Shown here in pieces: positions 13,113 to 26,329 of a stretch of DNA of 64,000 bases. A program made the position numbers and the translations under genes. Position 1 is the stretch's first letter; every line of letters starts with the position of its first letter. The stretch is from positions 5,260,989 to 5,324,988 of the forward strand of contig CAIIXF020000006.1 of NCBI GenBank assembly GCA_903813345.2, read 5' to 3'. The DNA comes from Owenia fusiformis. Its lineage: Eukaryota > Annelida > Polychaeta > Sabellida > Oweniidae. The notes below the pieces were generated by a model. It was not told where the DNA came from. It did no database searches and saw nothing but the letters and a program-made list of their open reading frames with translations.

Positions 13113-13808
13113 TGAGTCATATCTTAGTGAATGTAGTGTAACATCTAGACATGTATAATGGTATAAGAATAGATTAATTAGTGGAAGTGGTGGTGCTAAC
13201 ATAAAGACACATAGAGTGGTCAATCCTGAGACGAACAATTTGCTACAAAGATACCCCAAATCAATCAGTATTGGCTTTTTAATAAATCGGCAATTGCAAC
13301 TCATTCGTACTCACTGCCCGTTCAGCAGGTCATGTTTCTCTTGCATGTTGAAATAGATGATTAGCTCTGAACGAATTAAATTGTTTACATGCTCTAAACG
13401 AAACAGACAAGTGAGGTCACAACTCTGTAAATTACTTTGCACAATGTCGCTTTTACCTCTGCGGCTATTAACCGATAATCATTTAACATCTGGTAATTTT
13501 TTGAAGGCAATGATGGCAACTCGTAAATGAAGGTAAACTTTAGATTATGTGCAGCAATATCCGTTTTAGCTAGTTTACGTTGTATTGTATTTTACATACT
13601 TTGTTTACTCTTTGTTTTTACAATGTTTGTGAACCAAATGTTGGAGATTGTGCCATAGACAGAAATATATTTACAAATTATTACAACGATCATGTTTAGT
13701 TCCACTAGATTCTGAGATTTGGGAAATATTCGAGATGAAAATTAATTTTTTTCATTTGTTGAGTTGTCCAAGGGATGAACTAGGTCTAGGGGGTGACATT
13801 TTTGTATG
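13113..13808. other. 3' flank of opine dehydrogenase
   Basis: Probably 3' UTR up to the aataaa at 13281, then unremarkable AT-rich DNA. No other gene was seen. Confidence 0.5.
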
Positions 13809-13810
13809 TA

Positions 13811-14335
13811 CAGGGTGGGCCAAAAATCGCCACTCTTTTCAAAATGCTACAACTTTTTTAATGTTTGATATTAAATCATAATTTGCATACTAAATGGAAC
13901 TTGAGGTTGTTATCTAGCCATGGATCATAAATTATACACTTTTACTTGAATAAAATATGTCGCCAGCGTCTCACTTAAACATGTGGTGTGCCATGAGAAA
14001 TTAGAACAATTTGCAAAATGTTCTTTAACTGATACGGCCTGATGATCGCCAAGCTAATAGCCCTGGTGCGAACACTGATAGGGTATGGGAAGGTCTCCAG
14101 GAGATTGTATGAAGGCGCCCAATCTAGAAAATTGCTCAACTAAATCAATTAGGGTGGCGGACCAATTGACCTCCCCTTTTAGATCAAATATAATCCAAGT
14201 TGAAGGACCTGTTACATTATATTATTACTAAGAACCCTTGGCACTATATAACTGCAAAATTTGGGGTATGTAGGTTGGAAAATAAAAAAAAGTTGTAGTG
14301 TCTTGAAAAAAGTGGCGTTTTTGTGGCCCACCTTG
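13811..14335. mobile_element. Mariner-like MITE
   Basis: Termini are cagggtgggccaaaaa on the left and tttttgtggcccaccttg on the right, flanked by TA (13809-13810 and 14336-14337). Inverted similarity runs inward (cgccactcttttcaa against ttgaaaaaagtggcg; ctacaactttttt against aaaaagttgtag). The termini are close to those of the element at 9257-10225 and to the lone terminus at 2731-2748. No transposase reading frame was found in the 525 bp. Confidence 0.85.
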
Positions 14336-14718
14336 TATTTAAAAGGTATATGGTCTTCAGTCAGGTACTTTCGTTGAAAGTGAATCATTCAAAACCACCA
14401 AATACACTATTGGCTCGAATAGATAAGTCAACTTATTTTGGATTATCACGATAACAAATATCTTATAATTCAAAACGGGATTGTCCTTATTTGGGTCGAT
14501 TCACATAACCAATTATATCAATATAAATGCCAATGTATGTAACCAATGTCAATATAATTACAATTAATCTAACCATGACCAGTATTATAAGCTTACATTT
14601 GATCTGAGACTGACATATGTTAACATATGTTTATGTTAGTCTCATATTTGATGAACATCACATTTGCAACCCATGTACTATATATTGTCATACAGTGATG
14701 ATGTGGAAGAGTCTTTGC

Positions 14719-15625
14719 GGTCGCGAGTAAATCTCAGGCACGACATGGAAATCTGAAATTATAGAGGGCGCAAATCCAAGTGCACTTGTACCGGAAGTCT
14801 GTCAAAATATGGCGGGACTACACAAATTCGAACTACTTTTGTACCACGTGATGTGTTTTAGCCAATAGCCGAGGGGCTGCTAGATGTCTGTCAAGTTATA
14901 GTATTTATGTCTCAAATAAAAATGCATTAGGCCTATATCTCATCTTATATTGGACTTTTAAGTTACATTATTGAACCCATTAACAGCACACTAAGTGATT
15001 TTTCCCGATCCAAAAATTTCTTCTGAGCCCTTGGTGTTCTTAATTCTAAGTGATTAATCTTGATCCTAGGTGATTGTTATTGATCTTAAGTGATAATGTT
15101 TTTGATCCTTAGAAATATCCTCATGATCTTGATCTTTGGTATCTGTCTTGATCCTTAGGGATTGGGTCGATCCTAAACAATTTTACAGGTGATTGTTCTT
15201 AATCTTAAGTGATTGTTTTTATTACTTTAAATTTTTCTTGACTCTTCTGGGCAATTGTTTGGTTGTGATTCTTAATATTTTGTTTTGATACTGTGATTGT
15301 ACTCAATTGTTCTAATCTTAGTTGATTGTCCCTGGTTTAGGTGATTGTTCCTGATCATAAGTGATTTACCTTGATCCTTGATATTTTTTTCTTTACTAAG
15401 CTCGGTCAGTACGTGGTTGATTGTTTTAGATCATATTAATTGGTCCCTATGTGATTTGTGATCGTGCTGGTCAAATGTGGTTGTACAATGTACAATAGAC
15501 TATTAATATACTAGTATTGTCCAAAATTTCCCGGGAAATCTCATTTCATTTCGCCGTGTGTAAAATGAATATGCGCCCTCTATAATTTCAGATTTCCATG
15601 TCGTGCCTGAGATTTACTCGCGACC
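14719..15625. mobile_element. GG...CC foldback element with 10-bp TSD
   Basis: Left end ggtcgcgagtaaatctcagg and right end cctgagatttactcgcgacc are inverted; the arms are identical over 54 bp. A perfect 10-bp direct repeat, gagtctttgc, flanks the element (14709-14718 and 15626-15635). From about 14990 to 15450 the interior is a degenerate tandem repeat of short units like gtgattgttcttgatc. No reading frame of note. The identical arms suggest recent movement or arm-to-arm gene conversion. An 8-10-bp TSD fits Mutator- or foldback-type transposition. Confidence 0.85.
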
Positions 15626-15635
15626 GAGTCTTTGC

Positions 15636-17321
15636 CTTCTAAACCAGTCAGCGCATGCGTATGCCGTTAATATTGACACTGATGTAAAAAACCTCTAATG
15701 CACAACATGCCAGATTATTGATTCTCTGCTTAGTTTCTTTCAAACAGATATTGCATCGTCGTCGACTAAATTGAATTGAGTGCAACATGTTGTATTTGAA
15801 GGTCACGGTGTTTTTTTATTTCTGTAAACTAGCTATGAAAAAAGGCATGACAACAAGGGTTGCTTTAAGATAAATCGGCATTGAAGAACATTTGTAAACG
15901 TGAATGAAAGAAAAATGAAAGGGAAACTGTGTAGCCTAGTTGTGGCCAATGTTTGCATTTGCTTTTAAGTGATACATTTGAATAATAAAAATGGCGAACA
16001 GTGTTCACTACTTTATAACAAACAACGTTGTCCTCAGTTGCACTCTATAGAAAGTTGTCCTCAATTGTACTCTTCAGACATGCTATATATATAAATACTT
16101 AGCTAAGTAAAAAGCATTTCAGGGAAAAGCTCGCTGTGCAATGTCCTCATTTGAACTAAATAATAGTAGGTTACTTTTAACGCATAGTCATGAAAGTGAT
16201 GGAATCAATATCTAGCCTATCAATTGATTTCATTGGACGCTGGTCCTGATTTCAACAGCGTTGCGTCGGACTGCATAGATAGGGACGGTAATGACAATGA
16301 TCATTAGAAAGGGTTAGCAACACGTTTTTAAGATGTGGAATTATTGTCCTCTCGTCGTTAGTTCACCCATTCGTAATACTTGGCTAGGTATAAGGTATAA
16401 AGAAAATTATAATTCGGTCCCTGAAAGACAAAATTGAGATAGGGACATCAATCCCAGGAGTCATTAAAACTATTAAGTTCTCTTAAAATGTGTAGCTTGA
16501 CCTTCCAGTTATCAGTTGCATTGATTTTCCGCCAAGGTGATAAGATGGATGGTTGTCATCACAGTAATCACTGCAGAAGACGTAAGAGACATCTTTTAAT
16601 GAGATACGAGTTTAAATGCAACCTATTGATGTCACCAGATAGTCTCATTTCAATCTGTTCGGAATCCCAACATCCAATTCTGATACTCGTCACACCTTTC
16701 TGCCTTCAACTAGAAAGAAGCTAATAGAAGCAGGCCATGCTTTCTCATGATGCCAACAACCCTGCGCCATTGGTACTTACAGCAAACGTGAGAAGACCAA
16801 TACAAGTTTAAAACCTGAACCGAAATGCGTCATATGCCTCTAACCCCTCTACCATTGAACACCGCCAATGGAATACCCCTCACATTCATTGACTTATCTT
16901 CTTAAAAGATAGCTTCGTCTTCACTCATTGAGTTTTAAGAGAAATTCAACCCCCTAAGACTGTCGTAAACTAAGGCTTAAACCTAAAATGTGAACCTGTT
17001 GTCAAAATCTCAATTAAAACAATCAGCATTCAGCAGCTTTACATCTAGTAGCAGTGACAACGATATTCACTACAGGCACTACAGCACTACAGTTGGATGC
17101 TTATCCATATAGTAAGATGGTATATTCAGGAAGATGTCATTGTTACATTTTAACGACATACCTTTGAACAACATATAAGACATATTGAGTCCCCTGACAA
17201 TACTTCACAACAACCATGCAGTGATTCACAAATATGGTGTCTGTTCCTAAAGTGATACCTTTGTTAAACCTCAACTAATAGAGCCATTCTAGAATATTTT
17301 ACACGTTCCTAACTCATTCAA
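15636..17321. other. Intergenic stretch, nothing definite
   Basis: No gene was recognised. The block ttcttaaaagatagcttcgtcttcactc near 16899-16926 resembles the left part of the elements at 9025 and 48102, but no boundaries were visible. Confidence 0.45.
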
Positions 17322-19202
17322 CTAGACTTGAGTTGTATCTTCATTATATCCTAGCTCCATTGTAGTAGAGTAATACGGGCTCTCGGGGTAGGGGTTTTCC
17401 AGCGTTATACCATGACTTATATCACCTACATTGGCATAGGAGTTTTCATCCCGATTGTCTACGTTCTGTTGTTTGAGGGATTGGCTATATACTGGGGATT
17501 GATTGCGATTCTCCACCTCCTTAAATACATCAGTGCCCTTTAATCTGAGGGTACCGTTGATCACCCTGCTTGTGACGGTGCCTCGACCATCTTGTACACA
17601 CAAAGTACCATTTGGAATTTCAATGGTGGTAGTGCCTGGGAGTGGCGGTGGCGGTGGGGGTGACGGCACTCTCCCGGAGCCCGACCCCGTCGCGGTGTGA
17701 ACGCTCGTGGCATCATACATGCCGCTATCTCTATGTGGGGCGGTGCTGAGAATGTGGGCGACATCGTTAAATCGACTGTCATAACTGTAAGCCTTCTTGG
17801 TGGATATGCTCGGGAAAACCTCACTCATTGATAGTGATCTCGACTCTGAAAGATGACTGAACCTCGATTTCTTACATAGGCAAATTATGACTAGTATTAT
17901 AAGAATGACAAACAAAAGTGCAGCGCCACCTATTGCGTAGAGTGTGATCTCGTTAAAACGATCAACAGAGAATAAACCACTATGGCCATCTATCGTCACC
18001 TCAACGCATTGATGTCTCCAGTAGATGGCGCTGAAGTCAGTATCCAATGGTACAACACAAAATGTGAACTTCCCTCTTGTTTTTAATCCAGAAATTGTAT
18101 GCGACCTTGCCGTTGAATGGAGATGAGTGGTTTCCAGGAGTTCTTTGGATCCAAACTCTCGATATATAACCTTGAGACCGTTGATGTCCTCGACTTTGGT
18201 AGTATTCATCGTCCAATTAAGATGGACGGAAGTATCAGTGACGTCATTGTAGTCAACTTGGATAGTCGAAGATTGATCAACGGAGATTCCGGTATTATCA
18301 CTAAAACAAATTATAAAAAGTTTGATATCAACAAAATTCGAAATGGCCTGCCCCAATTCAAATTAGAAATATCTATTTAATTAATGGGCAACAATTAAGC
18401 CGAGGGACTTTATGCAGAATGCAATATATTTACATGTAACCTAGTTAATTAATAAGGTTCCGCCGAACATCCGAAGCACGAATCAAAATTTCGATATAAG
18501 GGTTAAGCCCACTCTCCGATGAATCTCGCTTGGAAAATAACCCCCCAATGCAAAAGATAAACCATCAAACCCCAATCACCAGCCTAGACTGTTCCTGAAG
18601 TATATGTGAATATCCAAGCTCAAAACCATAGACCTATATTTTTCAAAAATACTGAAAAATCTCAGAATGATAGAAAACCAGAAATATATCTTGTTTATTT
18701 ACCTTGTTTTGATATTCTCATCTATTTTACCGAACGGTCTTAGTCCTTTGCAGTTAAGCTGGTACAGTCGCCCATTCGCTCCCATGCTTTTTCCAAGGTA
18801 GTCCACTGACATACTGCCCTGACAAAACACTGTCAATGACGGCATTGGAGTTGTGGTGGACGAGGGAGTGACGGGTGTAGTTGAAGACTTAAAGTGCATG
18901 ACAGGGGTTTTGGAGGTACCGTCGGTCGTTGTGCTCGATGAGCGGCGAAGTGGTGATGATGAATATGATGATGCAGTAGGTCTATTAGTTGTGCTGGTTT
19001 CAGCCGAAGTTGTTACTTCCAATGTGTTTGTTTTCGCATTCATTGTATTCCGTGTTATTGTAGTAGTCGAATGAACGTCACTAACGTCTACGGTTGATGA
19101 ATGAGGATCTGATATTTGTGGATACGCTGTATAGTTTGAACCAACAACAACATTTAGGTATATCCACATCAAATATAATGAGATGTGATAACTTGAACAC
19201 AT
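17322..19202 (-). CDS. Type I membrane protein with Ser/Thr-rich stalk and FN3 domain
   Basis: Two exons, 19202-18703 and 18300-17322, join in phase (donor ACAAG|GTAAAT, acceptor TTTTAG|TGATAA) to give 492 residues. Residues 1-21 form a hydrophobic signal peptide ending near VVVG. A Ser/Thr-rich, probably O-glycosylated region covers about 35-125. Two cysteines follow (FCQG and LNCKG). A fibronectin type III domain spans about 180-272 (SVHLNW, LKVIYREF, ISGLK, FTFCVVPLD). A membrane segment (ITLYAIGGAALLFVILIILV) lies at about 285-307, then a basic CKK stop-transfer. The cytoplasmic tail of about 180 residues holds a proline run (PSPPPPPPLPG) and several tyrosines in Asn/Pro contexts. Such FN3-transmembrane proteins often act in adhesion or signalling; that role is inferred. 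No named orthologue is recognised. Confidence 0.85.
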
Positions 19203-19272
19203 GCTGAATCTGCAGGCTGTTATATAGAGAATTAGGGATCGATGTGTTGTAATTAATCCCGTTTGATACCTC

Positions 19273-19347
19273 TATAATAGTCCTCAAAATCAAAAACTTG
19301 AGTATAGCGTACAAGTATAATAGTCCTCAAAATCAAAAACTTGAGTA
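19273..19347. repeat. 32-bp direct duplication
   Basis: The block tataatagtcctcaaaatc and its continuation to gagta occurs at 19273-19304 and again at 19316-19347, without mismatch. It lies just upstream of the FN3 membrane-protein gene, possibly in its promoter or 5' UTR. Confidence 0.85.
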
Positions 19348-20989
19348 ACGTACTCCGGAATGCACTGACTCATTTAGAATAAAATCCTTCGTGTTTTTCC
19401 TATAGTTAAAGTTTATGATTTTAGTATCACGTTTAGTTTTTGTAACATCCTCAGTTTCGGCAATTTTAACTATGACATGATTGCCGGTTAGTAAACTTTG
19501 CCGCGAGCATTGTTAATTGTAGTTTCTTTGTCAGGCTGTGATCACAAAACTTTAATTATGGATTGGAACATCGTTATAAAATTCAGTTTCAAATTATAAT
19601 TATCGACTGTTAATTTGCCTTAAGGAAATAACAGTTATAGTTGAAACCGTACATATATAACCTTTAATATTATAAAATTCAACAGTATGATGAATACTTT
19701 TTGAAAACTTGATATTTAATATTATGATTTGCTCACAGTGTTAAGAAGTATATTTTAGCTTAATAATGATACACATCCACTCATCAATCATCATGTGGAT
19801 GTACTTTTTATTGATTTGCCCATAGTCTTGCTAAAGCCCCTTGACCCCATACCCAAACTACTGCGACTCGATAAAGAGGAATTATCCGGGGAATTATCAA
19901 AGCTTATCAAGAATGAACGATCTTGCACAAGTACTCATATAAGAACCTTTATGTAGATCATGCCAGATTTTTGACATGATGTGTTGTCCTAGTTATAACA
20001 TGTTTGAATCTAGCTATGGCTCTGTTCGGTCACTTTTTACGCATTGCTTTACGTAGGCAAACTGAAAGCTTATTAGTGTCTCATGTCTTGTCTAATGCAT
20101 CACGAGGCTTTAATGTTTTCTGTATAATACAAGATTTACAATGATTTCACACATGAGAATAGGACATAAAGTTACTATTAAAACAGCCATTTGTTGACTT
20201 AAGCAACCTTGTAATGGGATTTTGATCAACTGTTTAGCTACTGTAGTTGGGAGGGGGTGTTGCAGTGACAGGGCGAAATGTTAAATTTCTAGCATGATCC
20301 AATGAGAGTGACCAAATTAAGTTAACAATTAAAACCACGAGAAAATGGCTGATTTCATACATTTACAATAAGCAAAACTGATGAAGAATGTGCGAATTCA
20401 ACAACTCCATGCATCATCACATGACATCGTTTATCGCATCAATGAATGTGTTCGACCACTTAATTTCTATGCAGATCGAATGAGAAATGTTTGTTGTTAC
20501 TGTTTCACCCTTGGTATACGCAGCTAACGAAAATTGATTTATTTGAATTTAAAATAGCCATAACTTGCTCAATATTGACTTCCTCGTGTCTAATTTGAAA
20601 TATATGATGCCTCTCGATGCTTTTAAGTACCCCAATTTTTTACAGATTTTTAAACGGACCAAAACTCTCTAAATGCGCATTTATGCTCTTTTCTCTCGAG
20701 AACGACTGTCTCATTTTCACGATAACTTTTATCTAGTACTTCTAACATATAAGATCTATTTTCCCCCATCAAGGTATAATGTAAATGACATGCTATTTAC
20801 ATCTTGTGAGTTTCAATGACGCGCGTTTGATTTTATAAAAAATGCCAAACTTTGTGACAAAGAAGATTCAAGATTCAAGATTTTATTGTGTTTCAAACCA
20901 AACACTTGGTTTCCTCACAAAATCAATTACAAGACATTTACATATAATTATACAGTTTAAAAAAAAATGCATTGTTTCACATTTCATCC
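19348..20989. other. Intergenic stretch with a LINE-tail-like motif
   Basis: No gene was seen. At 20865-20888 the text (attcaag repeated, then attttattg) looks like the reverse complement of a CR1/L2-type LINE 3' tail with a short tandem repeat, suggesting a small 5'-truncated LINE remnant on the - strand. Confidence 0.4.
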
Positions 20990-21055
20990 TGCTTGCAGCG
21001 AGAAGACGGACCGGTTCGGGGCAATCTGCTTGCAGCGAGAAGACGGACCGGTTCT
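20990..21055. repeat. Direct duplication of a 28-bp GC-rich block
   Basis: The sequence tgcttgcagcgagaagacgg and the following accggttc is present twice with a 37-bp period. It is much richer in G and C than its surroundings. It sits immediately left of the 61-bp satellite. Confidence 0.8.
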
Positions 21056-21094
21056 GTTACTTATCAATTGGATGACATTAGCTGCCTTTCAGAT

Positions 21095-24000
21095 ATCTGC
21101 GTAAGTCTGCAATTAGACTTTTCAATAAGATTGTATTAGCTGCCACCAAAATATAGACATAAATCTGCAACTTATCAATTGAATCCCATCAGCTGCCACT
21201 AATTAATCGATATATGCGCAAATCTGAAAATAATCAATTGGATTGCATTAGCTGTTATTAAGATATACTTAAGGCGTAAGTTACTTAGGCGTAAGCAACT
21301 TTTTTATAGGATTAATTGCAGTAGCTATAACCAAAATGAATGCGAACGTCTGCAAATCATCAATGGAAGCACAATTAACTGTCACTAAGATATATGCGTA
21401 AATCTGAAACATAACAACTGGATTGCATTAGCTTCCACAAAAATTCTTGTATTATCATATAAGTATATTCGCCAGTCTGTGAACTTATCACACGGATTCC
21501 ATTAGCTGTCACTATAGATCTAAGATATATGCGCAAGTCTTTTACTTTGCAATTGGATTGCATTAGTTGTCACTATAGAACTAAGATATATGCGTAAGTC
21601 TGTAACTTTGCAATTGGATTGCATTAGTTGTCATTATAGAACTAATATATATGCGCAAGCAGTCTGTAACTTTGCAATTGGATTGCATTAGCTGCCACAT
21701 GTGCGTATGTCTGTATCATATTAATTAAATTGCATTCTAGCTACCTCTTAGATATATGCGTATATGCGTGGATTGCATTAGTCTGAAAACTAATCAATCG
21801 GATTCCATTGGGTGTCACTATAAAACTAAGATATATGCGTAAGTCTGTAACTTTGCAATTGGATTGCATTAGTTGTCATTATAGAACTAAGATATATGCA
21901 CAAGTCTGTAACTTTGCAATTGGATTGCATTAGTTGTCACTATAGAACTAAGATATATGCGCAAGTCTGTAACTTTGCAATTGGATTGCATTAGTTGTCA
22001 TTATAAAACTAAGATATATGCGCAAGTTTGCAACTTTGCAATTGGATTGCATTAGTTGTCACTATAGAACTAAGATATATGCGTAAGTCTGCAACTTTGC
22101 AATTGGATTGCATTAGTTGTCACTATAGAACTAAGATATATGCGTAAGTCTGTAACTTTGCAATTGGATTGCATTAGTTGTCACTATAGAACTAAGATAT
22201 ATGCGTAAGTCTGTAACTTTGTAATTGGATTGCATTAGTTGTCACTATAGAACTAAGATATATGCGTAAGTCTGTCACTTTGCAATTGGATTGCATTAGT
22301 TGTCACTATAGAACTAAGATATATGCGTAAGTCTGTAACTTTGCAATTGGATTGCATTAGTTGTCATTATAGAACTAATATATATGCGCAAGCAGTCTGT
22401 AACTTTGCAATTGGATTGCATTAGCTGCCACATGTGCGTATGTCTGTATCATATTAATTAAATTGCATTCTAGCTGCCTCTTAGATATATGCGTATATGC
22501 GTGGATTGCATTAGTCTGAAAACTAATCAATCGGATTCCATTGGGTGTCACTATAAAACTAAGATATATGCGTAAGTCTGTAACTTTGCAATTGGATTGC
22601 ATTAGTTGTCATTATAGAACTAAGATATATGCACAAGTCTGTAACTTTGCAATTGGATTGCATTAGTTGTCACTATAGAACTAAGATATATGCGCAAGTC
22701 TGTAACTTTGCAATTGGATTGCATTAGTTGTCATTATAAAACTAAGATATATGCGCAAGTTTGCAACTTTGCAATTGGATTGCATTAGTTGTCACTATAG
22801 AACTAAGATATATGCGTAAGTCTGCAACTTTGCAATTGGATTGCATTAGTTGTCACTATAGAACTAAGATATATGCGTAAGTCTGTATCTTTGCAATTGG
22901 ATTGCATTAGTTGTCACTATAGAACTAAGATATATGCGCAAGTCTGTAACTTTGCAATTGGATTGCATTAGTTGTCACTATAGAACTAAGATATATGCGC
23001 AAGTCTGTAACTTTGCAATTGGATTGCATTAGTTGTCATTATAAAACTAAGATATATGCGCAAGTTTGCAACTTTGCAATTGGATTGCATTAGTTGTCAT
23101 TATAGAACTAAGATATATGCGCAAGTCTGTAACTTTGCAATTGGATTGCATTAGTTGTCATTATAAAACTAAGATATATGCGCAAGTTTGCAACTTTGCA
23201 ATTGGATTGCATTAGTTGTCACTATAGAACTAAGATATATGCGTACGTCTGTAACTTTGCAATTGGATTGCATTAGTTGTCATTATAAAACTAAGATATA
23301 TGCGCAAGTTTGCAACTTTGCAATTGGATTGCATTAGTTGTCACTATAGAACTAAGATATATGCGTAGGTCTGTAACTTTGCAATTGGATTGCATTAGTT
23401 GTCACTATAGAACTAAGATATATGCGTAAGTCTGTAACTTTGCAATTGGATTGCATTAGTTGTCACTATAGAACTAAGATATATGCGTAAGTCTGTAACT
23501 TTGCAATTGGATTGCATTAGTTGTCATTATAGAACTAAGATATATGCGCAAGTCTGTAACTTTGCAATTGGATTGCATTAGTTGTCACTATAGAACTAAG
23601 ATATATGCGCAAGTCTGTAACTTTGCAATTGGATTGCATTAGTTGTCATTATAGAACTAAGATATATGCGCAATTTTACAACTTTGCAATTGGATTGCAT
23701 TAGTTGTCACTATAGAACTAAGATATATGCGCAAGTCTGTAACTTTGCAATTGGATTGCATTAGTTGTCATTATAGAACTAAGATATATGCGCAAGTCTG
23801 TAACTTTGCAATTGGATTGCATTAGTTGTCACTATAGAACTAATATATATGCGCAAGTCTGTAACTTTGCAATTGGATTGCATTAGTTGTCATTATAGAA
23901 CTAAGATATATGCGCAAGTCTGTAACTTTGCAATTGGATTGCATTAGTTGTCACTATAGAACTAAGATAAATGCGCAAGTCTGTAACTTTGCAATTGGAT

Positions 24001-24567
24001 TGCATTAGTTGTCATTATAGAACTAAGATATATGTGCAAGTCTGTAACTTTGCAATTGGATTGCATTAGTTGTCATTATAGAACTAAGATATATGCGCAA
24101 GTCTGTAACTTTGCAATTGGATTGCATTAGTTGTCACTATAGAACTAAGATATTTGCGCAAGTCTGTAACTTTGCAATTGGATTGCATTAGTTGTCATTA
24201 TAGAACTAAGATATATGCGCAAGTCTGTAACTTTGCAATTGGATTGCATTAGTTGTCACTATAGAACTAAGATATATGCGCAAGTCTGTAACTTTGCAAT
24301 TGGATTGCATTAGTTGTCACTATAGAACTAAGATATATGCGCAAGTCTGTAACTTTGCAATTGGATTGCATTAGTTGTCACTATAGAACTAAGATATATG
24401 CGCAAGTCTGTAACTTTGCAATTGGATTGCATTAGCTGCCACAAGTGCGTGAGTCTTCATCATATCAATTGCATTGCATTAGCTGCCTCTTAGATATATG
24501 CGTCAGTCTTATTAATTTGATTGCGTTAGCTATCACTAAGATATATATGTGTAATTCTGCTTATCAC
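21095..24567. repeat. 61-bp satellite array with higher-order structure
   Basis: The unit contains ctgtaactttgcaattggat, ttgcattagttgtcactata and gaactaagatatatgcg; successive copies at 22142 and 22203 show the 61-bp period. The core (about 21560-24430, about 47 copies) is highly uniform, while both edges are degenerate, as expected from unequal exchange. A recognisable variant block (gcgcaagcagtctg, then a diverged unit with catattaattaaattgcat) occurs at 21653 and 22386. That spacing of 733 bp, about 12 units, marks a higher-order duplication. C/T variants (gcgtaag/gcgcaag, gtcact/gtcatt) alternate further right. No real gene: the open frames here are short by-products. Confidence 0.95.
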
Positions 24568-25795
24568 ATGACCTAGTTATAATTGCTTCCGCGAAAGAAG
24601 ACATGCAAGTCAAGTTAGACAAACTCAAGAAATACTGCGAACGGTGGTATCTCTCTATTAACATTAAGAAAACAAAAATCATGAAGATAACTAAAACAGG
24701 GAAAATAAGTAATGAATCTTTTCATATTGGAAATATACTAATAGAAAATGATACATTCATCTTGGAATGGAAATCAGTTCCTACGGGTCTTTAATACCAG
24801 CGGCCCAGTTTATAAAACAAAAGGCGGATAAACCAAAGTTTAAATTGTTCTCTTTACTGTCTGATGCTGATGTAATGCCAAAATTGGCAATTAAAATATT
24901 TGACCAAATTGTCAAACCAATATGTATGTATGGAGCAGAAATATGGGGAACCGGCTATCTTAATAATAGAATTATCAAAACTGATCCTAAATGGGCACTA
25001 GAAAATTCGTATGACAAGATCAAAATTGAGTCAACCCACATGTCGTTCCTAAGATTTGTGTTGGGTGTACATAAGAAAGCTAGTAACTTGGGAATTAAAG
25101 GCGAATTGGCGAGACTACCTTTATTCGTTGATATTATCCCCCAACAAGTTAAATTTGTCAATCACTTAGAAAATCACTCTTCAAAGTTTATAAGAGATAC
25201 ACTAAAACTAAGTAAATCTTTGGCCAATAGTAATCAGCCTTCTTGGTATAATGACTTGCTAAAAGTACTCAAATTTATAGGTTTTAATGATTATCATAAT
25301 GTCAACACTAAGAAATTAAAATCTAGGCTTAAAGAAAGATACGAACAATACTTTGAAAACATGCTAAAAGATACCAATGGCAAATTAAGGTTTTATAAAC
25401 AAATCAAATTTTCATTTCATTATGAAAATTATCTTGACCATATTAAGAATAAAGATGCCCGCCGCAATTTAACATCGCTTAGAATTAGCAGTCACAAGCT
25501 TGAAGTCGAGGTGGGTAGATATAAAAGACCACATCTTCCACCCGAACTCAGAATCTGTAAACTATGTAAAAACGCACAGGAGACCGGAGAACATTTTTTG
25601 CTCAAGTGTAGTGAGCTCAAACATATCACAAATAAATATTTAGAATTGCTTTATACCAAATGCCCTAAGTAATATCGGCTCGCTATCAGATATGAATTTA
25701 CTAGCTTTCTTATTTAGCCTAATGCTGAGGAGCAATATTGCAGCATCTTTTCAAACATGGTAAATGAATTAAGGAGTACTTTTCTCAGTAGGTAG
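24568..25795 (+). mobile_element. 5'-truncated non-LTR retrotransposon (reverse transcriptase C-terminal part)
   Basis: Reading from 24570, DLVIIASAKEDMQ and then LKKYCERWYLSINIKKTKIM match the part of a LINE reverse transcriptase directly after the YADD catalytic motif. A frameshift near 24770-24800 leads into a second frame (about 24790-25672) with the post-RT region (PICMYGAEIWG) and a C-terminal zinc-knuckle-like CKLCKNAQETGEHFLLKC. Another shift near 25672 is followed by SDMNLLAFLF in a new frame. Homology begins within the YADD codons, where the 61-bp satellite stops. The copy lacks an endonuclease and most of the RT and is inactive. Confidence 0.85.
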
Positions 25796-25927
25796 ATTTC
25801 TACTAGACAGACTCACCCAGTAACGACGTGATCCAGTTAATACATCTGTATTTATGTACTTTTCTACTTGTACGTTATTATGTCTATGTAAGTTTTTCTT
25901 TCTCCTCTTTTGTACATTTGGCCTTAA

Positions 25928-26329
25928 GGTCAACTGGAAAGTAACATTTTGGTAAAAAATTGCTATACCTGCACATGTTATTTTCTGGTACAAAATTAAG
26001 TATGAAGGCATGAGTGTATTTCCTTGCTTTTTTCAGGAAAGTATCATTACACTGTCTACTTTTAGTAAACCTGGAAACATGTCAATGGTAGCACCTGTGT
26101 TGTCCGGAAACTTTGAAAGAAAATTTGGAAAAAAGAAAGTGTGAAATATCAGAATTTCCTGGAGTTCCCATTGAACTCCTACTAGATATTCTTAAAGAAG
26201 ACACTGTAATGATACTTTCCTGAAAAAAGCAAGGAAATTGACACATGCTTTCATACTTTATTTTGTACCAGAAAATAACATGTGCTGGTATAGCATTTTT
26301 TTACCAAAATGTTACTTTCCAGCTGTACC
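25928..26329. mobile_element. TTAA-flanked foldback MITE
   Basis: Two long inverted arms of about 135-140 bp: ggtcaactggaaagtaacat on the left and its near complement ending gttactttccagctgtacc on the right. TTAA lies at both boundaries (25924-25927 and 26330-26333). The TTAA target suggests a piggyBac- or Kolobok-type enzyme in trans. The arms differ at several positions, so the element is not brand new. No coding capacity. Confidence 0.8.

Noticed and set aside
21095-24567. Regular short repeats resembling a CRISPR array
   Set aside because: The repeat units abut with no unique spacers, and the genome is eukaryotic; this is a satellite.
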